The notes under the pieces are model-generated. The model made no database searches, had not been told where the DNA came from, and saw nothing but the letters and a program-made list of their open reading frames with translations. From contig NZ_CAMPGZ010000157.1 of assembly GCF_946885725.1 (NCBI RefSeq), forward strand, positions 1 through 9,870: a stretch of 9,870 nucleotides of DNA, in the 5' to 3' direction. The stretch comes from an uncultured Nocardioides sp. Lineage in GTDB: Bacteria > Actinomycetota > Actinomycetes > Propionibacteriales > Nocardioidaceae. Shown piece by piece: positions 5,277 through 9,870 of this stretch. Position numbers and translations under genes: made by a program. Each line of letters opens with the position of its first letter. Positions within the stretch are counted from its first letter, which is position 1.

Positions 5277-5819
5277 ATGCCGTTCTGCACCCAGTGCGGA
5301 CATCAGAACCCCGACGGCGCGCGCTTCTGCTCGCAGTGCGGTACCCGCCTCGAGGAGGGCGCCGCGGCCCCGGCCGCCGCGGCCGAGTCGCCGAGCGAGA
5401 CCACGGCGACCATCACGTTCGGCGGCCCGCAGAAGGAGGCCGAGCACCGCGAGGAGCGCTCGCTCAGCGACGCCGACGCCGCTGCCGTCGACGCGCTGCC
5501 GGCCGGAAGTGCGCTGCTGGTCGTCCAGCGCGGCCCGTCGGCGGGCAGTCGGTTCCTGCTCGACACCGACGTGGTCGCCGCGGGCCGGCACCCCGACAGC
5601 GAGATCTTCCTCGACGACGTGACCGTCTCCCGTCGCCACGCGGAGTTCCGCCGCGGACCCAACGGCTACACCGTGGCCGACGTCGGCAGCCTCAACGGCA
5701 CCTACGTCAACCGCGACCGCATCGACGAGGTCGCCCTCCAGGGCGGCGACGAGGTGCAGATCGGCAAGTACCGGCTGGTCTACTTCGCCAGCCACCAGGG
5801 CGCGGGCACGCCTCAGTGA
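5277..5819 (+). CDS. garA: GarA/OdhI-type FHA-domain regulator with N-terminal zinc ribbon
   Basis: GarA (OdhI in corynebacteria) is a cytosolic phospho-switch. Unphosphorylated, it binds and inhibits 2-oxoglutarate dehydrogenase and tunes glutamate enzymes; PknB/PknG phosphorylation of its ETT motif folds it onto its own FHA domain and silences it. In this 180-aa protein, residues 1-22 (MPFCTQCG...FCSQCG) form a four-Cys zinc ribbon. ETT at 41-43 is the candidate phospho-motif. The FHA domain spans about 78-172, with GR at 103-104, SRRH at 118-121 and LNGTYVN at 139-145. The stretches SALLVV, SRFLLD, AGRHPDSEIFLDDVTVSRRHAEF and VGSLNGTYVNR closely match mycobacterial GarA as recalled. Mycobacterial GarA lacks the Cys motif, so the zinc ribbon is the unusual part. 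ATG 5277 has GGGAGG at 5265-5270. It overlaps the next gene (GTGA), indicating coupling. Matches Rv1827. Confidence 0.92.
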   Translation: MPFCTQCGHQNPDGARFCSQCGTRLEEGAAAPAAAAESPSETTATITFGGPQKEAEHREERSLSDADAAAVDALPAGSALLVVQRGPSAGSRFLLDTDVVAAGRHPDSEIFLDDVTVSRRHAEFRRGPNGYTVADVGSLNGTYVNRDRIDEVALQGGDEVQIGKYRLVYFASHQGAGTPQ

Positions 5820-6610
5820 CCGAGCCGGCGACCTCTCGTACGTCGCGCGCCGGCACCAGCCCGACCGCACAGTCGAGCGGTGCCGCCGTCAACGGGCGCG
5901 CCCGGCTCAGCATCGGCGAGGTGCTCGAGCAGCTCCGCCCGGACTTCCCGGGTCTGCACATCTCCAAGATCCGCTACCTCGAGTCCGAGGGGCTGGTGTC
6001 ACCGGAGCGCACGCCCGCCGGCTACCGCAAGTTCTCGGCCGACGACGTCGCGCGCCTGCGCTACGTGCTCACCGCGCAGCGTGAGCACTACCTCCCGCTG
6101 AAGGTCATCCGCGAGCACCTCGACGCGATCGACCGCGGCCTCGAGCCGCCCGAGCTGCCCGCCGTCGGTCCCCAGGTGCCGCGCGTCGTGCTGTCCGACG
6201 ACGGCATGCCGAGCCCCGAGGCTTTCGCCGCCGGCGGCCCGGAGCTGCGCCTGTCGCGGACCGAGCTGCTCGAGACCGCCGGCATCGACGAGGAGCTGCT
6301 CGACCAGCTCGTCGACTTCGGCATGGTGCGGCTGCGGCCCGGCACGAAGTACTTCGACGGCGACGCGCTCGTGATCGCCAAGGTCGCGGGGGACCTGGCG
6401 GCGTACGGCCTGGAACCGCGCCACCTCCGTGCGTTCAAGACCGCGGCCGACCGCGAGGTGGGCCTGGTGCAGCAGGTCGCCGAGCCGCTGAGGCGGCAGC
6501 GCGATGCCGGTGCCCAGGCACGTTCCGAGGAGGCCGTCCGGCAGATCGCGGCACTCTCGGTGAAGCTGCACGCGAGCCTCGTCAAGGCCGGGCTCCAGGC
6601 CGGTCGCTGA
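5816..6610 (+). CDS. ftsR: MerR-family regulator, FtsR (Rv1828) type
   Basis: This 264-aa protein carries an N-terminal MerR winged helix (about residues 30-105): LSIGEVLEQL, then ISKIRYLESEGLVSPERTPAGYRKFSADDVARLRYVL, which is the diagnostic HTH and wing. A linker (106-144) and a long C-terminal domain (145-260, including ELLDQLVDFGMVRLRPGTKYFDGDALVIAKV) replace the short effector domains of classical MerR proteins, as in the Rv1828/FtsR group. C. glutamicum FtsR activates ftsZ, so a division role is likely by orthology. No Cys is present in the protein, which argues against metal or redox sensing by thiols. GTG 5816 overlaps the garA TGA (GTGA), and the first ~29 residues are low-complexity. 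No strong ribosome site is seen, consistent with coupling to garA. Confidence 0.88.
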   Translation: MTEPATSRTSRAGTSPTAQSSGAAVNGRARLSIGEVLEQLRPDFPGLHISKIRYLESEGLVSPERTPAGYRKFSADDVARLRYVLTAQREHYLPLKVIREHLDAIDRGLEPPELPAVGPQVPRVVLSDDGMPSPEAFAAGGPELRLSRTELLETAGIDEELLDQLVDFGMVRLRPGTKYFDGDALVIAKVAGDLAAYGLEPRHLRAFKTAADREVGLVQQVAEPLRRQRDAGAQARSEEAVRQIAALSVKLHASLVKAGLQAGR

Positions 6611-6637
6611 CCCGAGCGCAGTTCGTTTCGACCGGCG

Positions 6638-6655
6638 GTCTCGAGGGGCTCGACC
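6638..6655. repeat. REP-like element overlapping the DUF151 promoter
   Basis: GTCTCGAGGGGCTCGACC matches 16 of 18 positions of the copy at 1839-1856. TCGAG-GGG-CTCGA can form a small hairpin. Its last six bases are the likely -35 of the next gene. Confidence 0.55.
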
Positions 6656-6684
6656 TGTCACGACTCGGGAGTAGGCTGAAGACG
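6650..6684 (+). promoter_or_regulatory. Leaderless promoter for the DUF151 gene
   Basis: TCGACC (6650-6655), a 16-bp spacer and TAGGCT (6672-6677) are followed by 6 nt and then the GTG start. No purine-rich ribosome site precedes the GTG, so a leaderless transcript starting at or next to 6684 is the simplest reading. Confidence 0.55.
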
Positions 6685-7151
6685 TGCGTGAAGTCGATGT
6701 GATCGGTGTCCGCGTGGAGATGCCGTCCAACCAGCCGATCGTGCTGCTGCGCGAGGTGGCGGGGGACCGGTACCTCCCGATCTGGATCGGCGCGGTCGAG
6801 GCCACGGCGATCGCCTTCGCCCAGCAGGGGGTGGTGCCACCGCGGCCGCTGACGCACGACCTCATGAAGGACCTGCTGACCGCCACCGGCAACGACCTGA
6901 CCGAGGTCCGCATCACCGAGATGAAGGACGGCATCTTCTACGCCCTCCTCGTCTTCGCCAGCGGCGTCGAGGTCAGCGCGCGGCCGTCCGACTCGATCGC
7001 GCTCGCGCTGCGCACCGGCAGCAAGATCGTGTGCTCCGAGACCGTGCTCGACGAGGCGGGCCTCGAGGTGCCGGACGAGCAGGAGGACGAGGTCGAGAAG
7101 TTCCGCGAGTTCCTCGACCACGTGACGCCCGAGGACTTCGAGGCGCACTGA
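6684..7151 (+). CDS. DUF151 / bifunctional nuclease (BFN) family protein
   Basis: This 155-aa cytosolic protein belongs to the DUF151 family, named after a plant nuclease with RNase and DNase activity. Bacterial members are widely conserved and poorly characterised. Recognisable blocks are LREVAGDRYLPIWIGAVEATAIAF (residues 22-45), PRPLTHDLMKDLL (53-65), VRITEMKDGIFYALL (75-89) and SARPSDSIALALRTGSKI (98-115); RPSDSIALALR is the most conserved family segment. The C-terminus is acidic and rich in Glu/Asp (from about 130), likely helical. GTG 6684 is the only start that retains the conserved N-terminal REVDVIGVRVE, and it sits directly under the -10 box. It matches Rv1829, between the two MerR genes. 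Nuclease activity of this protein is not shown by sequence alone. Confidence 0.9.
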   Translation: MREVDVIGVRVEMPSNQPIVLLREVAGDRYLPIWIGAVEATAIAFAQQGVVPPRPLTHDLMKDLLTATGNDLTEVRITEMKDGIFYALLVFASGVEVSARPSDSIALALRTGSKIVCSETVLDEAGLEVPDEQEDEVEKFREFLDHVTPEDFEAH

Positions 7152-7174
7152 GGGCCTTCCCACTCCGGACCCAG

Positions 7175-7190
7175 CGGGACGCGCGTCCCG
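7175..7190 (+). terminator. Perfect 16-bp palindrome after the DUF151 gene
   Basis: CGGGACGCGCGTCCCG is exactly self-complementary and can fold as a 6-bp stem with a GCGC loop, 23 nt after the stop. There is no T-run. It is most likely a terminator; a symmetric protein site is also possible. Confidence 0.5.
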
Positions 7191-7204
7191 ACTCACCGCC
7201 GTTC

Positions 7205-7235
7205 AGGGTTAACCCTCTAGTTGAGGTTGAGGGTT
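7205..7235. promoter_or_regulatory. Overlapping dyads, candidate MerR operator
   Basis: AGGGTTAACCCT (7205-7216) is a perfect 12-bp palindrome. Its right half begins a second dyad, AACCCTC (7211-7217) with GAGGGTT (7229-7235), 11 bp apart. The centre holds two head-to-tail GTTGAG hexamers (7220-7231). GGTTGAGGGT (7225-7234) recurs inverted as ACCCTCAACC (7274-7283). Confidence 0.55.
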
Positions 7236-7267
7236 TGCGACACGCGGTCGGGAAAGCGCGGAGTTCG

Positions 7268-7303
7268 TTGACCACCCTCAACCCCAGGTTTACCTTGGGG
7301 GAT
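7268..7303 (+). promoter_or_regulatory. Promoter of the second MerR gene, with operator-like spacer
   Basis: TTGACC (7268-7273) and TACCTT (7291-7296) are 17 bp apart, giving a predicted start near 7302-7304 and a leader of about 96 nt. The spacer begins with ACCCTCAACC, the inverse of the upstream motif. The -10 lies inside the imperfect dyad CCCCAGGTTTACCTTGGGG (7282-7300). Confidence 0.65.
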
Positions 7304-7329
7304 GTCTTCGCTGTAACTCCACCGTTGTT

Positions 7330-7363
7330 CTCCGCCCGGGGAACCGACGGCTTCCCCTCGGAG
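7330..7363 (+). other. Leader stem-loop of the second MerR gene
   Basis: CTCCG (7330-7334) pairs with CGGAG (7359-7363), and GGGGAA (7338-7343) with TTCCCC (7352-7357) around an 8-nt loop. It lies in the untranslated leader. It resembles no riboswitch class I recognise. Confidence 0.4.
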
Positions 7364-7398
7364 CGACAGGCAGAGCGAAGGAACGACGGAGGTCAACC

Positions 7399-8007
7399 GT
7401 GACAGGCAACGGCGACAAGGCCGCGCACGAGCGCGAAGCTGACAGCGCGGCTCTCGAAGCCGCCCAGGCTGCGGACAGCCAGGGACTGCTCTTCGACGAC
7501 GACGTGTCGCCGCTGCCGCGTGACGCCGGATACCGCGGTCCGACCGCGTGCAACGCCGCCGGGATCACCTACCGCCAGCTCGACTACTGGGCCCGCACCG
7601 GCCTGGTCGAGCCGAGCGTCCGGGGCGCTTCGGGGAGCGGCTCGCAGCGGCTCTACAGCTTCCGCGACATCCTGCTGCTCAAGGTCATCAAGCGGCTGCT
7701 CGACGCAGGCATCTCGCTGCAGCAGATCCGCACCGCGGTCCAGCACCTCCGCAAGCGCGGCACCGACGACCTGACCCGCGTCACGCTGATGAGCGACGGC
7801 GCGAGCGTCTACGAGTGCACCAGCAACGACGAGGTCATCGACTTGCTCCAGGGCGGGCAGGGTGTCTTCGGCATCGCGATCGGTGGTGTGTGGCGCGAGA
7901 TCGAGGGGTCCCTCGCCGAGCTGCCCAGCGAGCGCACCGCCGACGACAGCGGTGAGCACTCCGAGGACGAGCTGGCCGCCCGGCGCCGCCGCCGCGCCGT
8001 CGGCTGA
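7399..8007 (+). CDS. MerR-family regulator, Rv1830 (McdR) type
   Basis: This 202-aa protein has a 40-residue acidic N-terminus containing QGLLFDDD, followed by a MerR winged helix (about 44-125): [32 protein letters not shown], then [33 protein letters not shown]. The C-terminal part (126-175, [43 protein letters not shown]) is short, and a charged tail ends in an Arg run. Sequence style and position match M. tuberculosis Rv1830, named McdR for a role in mycobacterial cell division; transfer of that role is by orthology. Its two Cys (51 and 140) do not form a recognisable metal site. GTG 7399 has GGAGG at 7388-7392, 6 nt upstream. The dyad-rich promoter suggests autoregulation or control by the FtsR-type neighbour. 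An 11-bp hairpin closes the unit. Confidence 0.9.
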   Translation: MTGNGDKAAHEREADSAALEAAQAADSQGLLFDDDVSPLPRDAGYRGPTACNAAGITYRQLDYWARTGLVEPSVRGASGSGSQRLYSFRDILLLKVIKRLLDAGISLQQIRTAVQHLRKRGTDDLTRVTLMSDGASVYECTSNDEVIDLLQGGQGVFGIAIGGVWREIEGSLAELPSERTADDSGEHSEDELAARRRRRAVG

Positions 8008-8039
8008 CCCCCAGGCCTCAACGCCTCACAGACCCCGTC

Positions 8040-8072
8040 AGAGCCCCCGGCGACTCCGGTCCCGGGGGCTCT
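8040..8072 (+). terminator. Strong hairpin terminator after the second MerR gene
   Basis: AGAGCCCCCGG (8040-8050) and CCGGGGGCTCT (8062-8072) form a perfect 11-bp stem with an 11-nt loop, 32 nt after the stop. No T-run follows. It separates this gene from the riboswitch promoter. Confidence 0.8.
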
Positions 8073-8102
8073 GCCATGCCCGGCCGGCTGCCGCCGATGG
8101 GG

Positions 8103-8115
8103 TAGCGTGGACCCC
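8103..8115 (+). promoter_or_regulatory. -10 region of the gcvP riboswitch transcript
   Basis: TAGCGT (8103-8108) fits TAnnnT and would start transcription near 8114-8116, about 10 nt before the aptamer. No clear -35 is seen near 8080-8086. Confidence 0.45.
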
Positions 8116-8125
8116 GCTGACGACA

Positions 8126-8268
8126 CCGCGCGGGAGAGACTCCGCCGAACGCAGCGGAGCGCCGAAGGGGCAACCCCTCCCCGGAACCTCTCAGGCGCCC
8201 GGACCGTGCGGGCCAGGCGACTCTGGAGATCGGCCGCACACCCGCGGGCGTCCCGACAGAGGGGGAGG
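8126..8268 (+). ncRNA. Glycine riboswitch: full aptamer plus reduced 3' second unit
   Basis: Conserved glycine-aptamer blocks appear in order: GGGAGAG (8132-8138), GCGCCGAAGGGGCAA (8159-8173), CCTCTCAGGC (8187-8196) and GGACCG (8201-8206). Pairing supports this. P1 is CCGCGCGG (8126-8133) with CCGTGCGG (8204-8211), with one G-U pair. GAGAG (8134-8138) pairs with CTCTC (8188-8192). CTCCGC (8140-8145) pairs with GCGGAG (8154-8159). ACTCTGGAGA (8220-8229) then looks like the start of a second aptamer, but the CGCCGAAGG core is missing. Only CTCTG (8221-8225) with CAGAG (8257-8261) closes it, as in singlet riboswitches with a 3' ghost aptamer. It precedes gcvP, a classic glycine-riboswitch target that is usually switched on by glycine. 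No terminator hairpin is evident before the start codon, so control may act on translation. Confidence 0.9.
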
Positions 8269-8302
8269 GCGACCTGCACACGCGATGCGACCAGGAGCCC
8301 CC

Positions 8303-9870
8303 GTGTCCGACCACCCCAGCCTGTCCGAGCTCGACGCCGCGCAGCCCTTCAGCCGGCGGCACATCGGAATCGACGACGACGCCCGGGCCACGATGCTCGC
8401 GGCGCTCGGGTTCGAGACTCTCGACGACCTGATGCGCGCGGCGGTGCCTGGCGGCATCCGCGCCGAGGCCGAGCTGGCGCTGCCCGAGGCGGCGTCGGAG
8501 GAGCAGGCCGCCCGCGAGCTGCGTGCGTTGGCCGCCCGGAACACGCCGCGCGAGCCGATGATCGGGCTGGGCTACTACGGGACGACGACCCCGCCGGTGG
8601 TGCGTCGCAATGTGCTCGAGGACCCGAGTTGGTACACCGCCTACACGCCGTACCAGCCGGAGATCTCGCAGGGCCGGCTGGAGGCGTTGCTGAACTTCCA
8701 GACGATGGTGGGCGACCTGACCGGTCTGCCGACGGCGAATGCGTCGCTGCTGGATGAGGGGACCGCGGCTGCGGAGGCGATGACGCTGGTACGGCGGGGC
8801 AACAAGTCCGCCGAGGGGCCGTTCGTCGTGGATGCCAACGCGCTGCCGCAGACGATCGCGGTGGTCCGGACGCGGGCCGCGGCGCTGGGGATCGAGGTGG
8901 TGGTCGCGGACCTGACCGGCGGGCTGCCGGAGCTGCCCGGGGGTGCGCTGTCGGGTGTGCTGGTGCAGTACCCGGGCGCGGACGGCGCGGTGCTCGACCC
9001 GCGGCCGGTGATCGAGGCAGCCCACGAGCGGAACGCGATGGCGGTGGTGGCCGCGGACCTGCTTGCGCTGGCGCTGCTGGAGTCGCCGGGTGAGCTCGGC
9101 GCGGACGTGGTGGTCGGCAGCACGCAGCGGTTCGGTGTGCCGTTGTTCTACGGCGGTCCGCACGCCGGTTACATGGCGGTCCGCTCCGGCCTGGAGCGGC
9201 ACCTGCCGGGTCGGCTGGTCGGGGTGTCGGTCGACGCGGAGGGCCGGTCGGCCTACCGGTTGGCGTTGCAGACCCGTGAGCAGCACATCCGCCGGGACAA
9301 GGCGACCTCCAACATCTGCACCGCGCAGGTGCTGCTCGCGGTGGTCGCGTCGATGTACGCCGTCTACCACGGTCCCGAGGGGCTGCGCGCGATCGCACAG
9401 CGCACCCACCGCTACGCGGCGGTGTTGGCGGCGGCGCTGCGTGACGGGGGCGTGGAGGTGGCGCACGAGGCGTTCTTCGACACCGTGACCGCGCGCGTCC
9501 CGGGCCGGGCCGAGGCAGTTGTCGACGCCGCCCGCGAGGCGGGCGTGCACCTGCGGCTGGTGGATGGGGACACGGTCGGGGTGAGCACGTCGGAGACCAC
9601 GCGGCGCGAGCACCTCGACGTGGTGCTGGCGGCGTTCGGCGTGGAGGCCGATGTCGAGGAGCTCGACACCCGGGTGGGCGAGGACCTTCCGGCCGGGCTG
9701 CGCCGGCAGTCGCCGTACCTCACCCACGAGGTGTTCAACTCGCACCGCTCCGAGACCTCGATGCTGCGCTACCTGCGCCGGCTCTCGGCGCGTGACTACG
9801 CGCTGGACCGCGGGATGATCCCGCTCGGCTCGTGCACGATGAAGCTCAACGCGACGACCGAGATGGAGCC
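8303..9870 (+). CDS. gcvP: Glycine dehydrogenase (decarboxylating), P protein, 3'-truncated by the window
   Basis: P protein is the PLP enzyme that decarboxylates glycine and loads the aminomethyl group on lipoyl-GcvH. The frame is open from GTG 8303 to the window end: 522 codons of a protein usually near 950 aa. Recognised segments are FSRRHIGID (about 16-24), [42 protein letters not shown] (from 114), [19 protein letters not shown] (from 276), [20 protein letters not shown] (from about 323) and [12 protein letters not shown] (from 505), which opens the C-terminal half. The PLP-binding Lys lies further on, outside the window. GTG 8303 is preferred because AGGAG (8293-8297) is 5 nt upstream. 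An in-frame ATG at 8285 would add six residues, with its nearest G-rich site 15 nt away. It is a single-chain type, not split gcvPA/gcvPB. Matches Rv1832 (gcvB); no Rv1831-like gene lies before it. Confidence 0.97.
   Translation, partial: MSDHPSLSELDAAQPFSRRHIGIDDDARATMLAALGFETLDDLMRAAVPGGIRAEAELALPEAASEEQAARELRALAARNTPREPMIGLGYYGTTTPPVVRRNVLEDPSWYTAYTPYQPEISQGRLEALLNFQTMVGDLTGLPTANASLLDEGTAAAEAMTLVRRGNKSAEGPFVVDANALPQTIAVVRTRAAALGIEVVVADLTGGLPELPGGALSGVLVQYPGADGAVLDPRPVIEAAHERNAMAVVAADLLALALLESPGELGADVVVGSTQRFGVPLFYGGPHAGYMAVRSGLERHLPGRLVGVSVDAEGRSAYRLALQTREQHIRRDKATSNICTAQVLLAVVASMYAVYHGPEGLRAIAQRTHRYAAVLAAALRDGGVEVAHEAFFDTVTARVPGRAEAVVDAAREAGVHLRLVDGDTVGVSTSETTRREHLDVVLAAFGVEADVEELDTRVGEDLPAGLRRQSPYLTHEVFNSHRSETSMLRYLRRLSARDYALDRGMIPLGSCTMKLNATTEME

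Noticed and set aside
6582..7196. 204-codon minus-strand frame opposite the DUF151 gene
   Set aside because: The plus-strand DUF151 motifs are unambiguous; the antisense frame starts in the intergenic palindrome and has no ribosome site.
8040..8072. The 11-bp hairpin as the expression platform of the glycine riboswitch
   Set aside because: It lies upstream of the riboswitch -10 box and aptamer, so it terminates the preceding MerR transcript instead.
8285..8302. ATG 8285 as the gcvP start
   Set aside because: It is in frame, but the nearest G-rich site is 15 nt upstream, while GTG 8303 has AGGAG at 5 nt; kept as an alternative only.
8107..8757. 216-codon plus-strand frame starting in the gcvP leader
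   Set aside because: It runs through the glycine riboswitch and the N-terminus of gcvP in another frame; its composition is Arg/Ala-rich without motifs.
8018..9745. 575-codon open frame on the minus strand opposite gcvP
   Set aside because: It lies fully antisense to a clearly recognised gcvP and is Arg/His-rich with no domain; long antisense frames are expected in high-GC DNA.
1..9870. A defence, phage or biosynthetic island
   Set aside because: Apart from the small 49-aa protein of unknown family, the genes belong to recognised families, those from 1980 on to a conserved housekeeping block; no mobile genes, no CRISPR repeats and no abrupt composition change were seen.

Overview
The window is high-GC DNA with GTG starts, TAnnnT-type -10 boxes and a gene order matching the Mycobacterium tuberculosis Rv1822-Rv1832 block (recalled from knowledge, not searched). 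This points to an actinobacterium. The style of the intergenic repeats (GTCTCGACnnGCTCGACC) and the gene set suggest Nocardioides or a close relative in the Propionibacteriales; that placement is an inference.

Layout, all genes on the + strand. 1-1512: 3' part of an M1-like zinc metallopeptidase (HEVGH, then E after 18 residues). 1670-1819: a 49-aa Cys-rich putative zinc-ribbon protein. 1820-1979: REP-like repeats, then a promoter that seems to start transcription at the next gene's GTG. 1980-4608: a tightly coupled membrane operon of CDP-alcohol phosphatidyltransferase, DUF881 protein, small basic protein Sbp (DUF1290) and a second DUF881 protein, all overlapping end to end. 4678-5058: gcvH. 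5059-5276: a terminator-like hairpin, a promoter wrapped in two dyads and a leader of about 117 nt. 5277-6610: a GarA/OdhI-type FHA protein, here with an N-terminal zinc ribbon, overlapping a MerR regulator of the FtsR (Rv1828) type. 6684-7151: DUF151 bifunctional-nuclease family protein, probably leaderless. 7152-7398: a palindromic terminator candidate and a dense dyad-rich promoter. 7399-8007: a second MerR regulator (Rv1830/McdR type), closed by an 11-bp hairpin. 8103-8302: promoter and glycine riboswitch. 8303-9870: N-terminal 522 codons of gcvP, cut by the window end.

The genes fall into three functional groups. Envelope and division: the phospholipid synthase, the DUF881-Sbp-DUF881 cassette (relatives sit beside ftsA-ftsZ in Bacillus) and the two MerR regulators linked in other actinobacteria to division genes. 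Central carbon and nitrogen: GarA, a phospho-switch on 2-oxoglutarate metabolism. Glycine cleavage: gcvH (no riboswitch seen) and gcvP (riboswitch-controlled); gcvT and lpd are not in the window.

Most of this is a conserved core region rather than an accessory island. The least explained items are the DUF881-Sbp-DUF881 cassette, the zinc-ribbon version of GarA, the TTGAGGGTT motif shared by the garA leader and the second MerR promoter, and the small Cys-rich protein. I saw no mobile element, CRISPR array, tRNA or rRNA.
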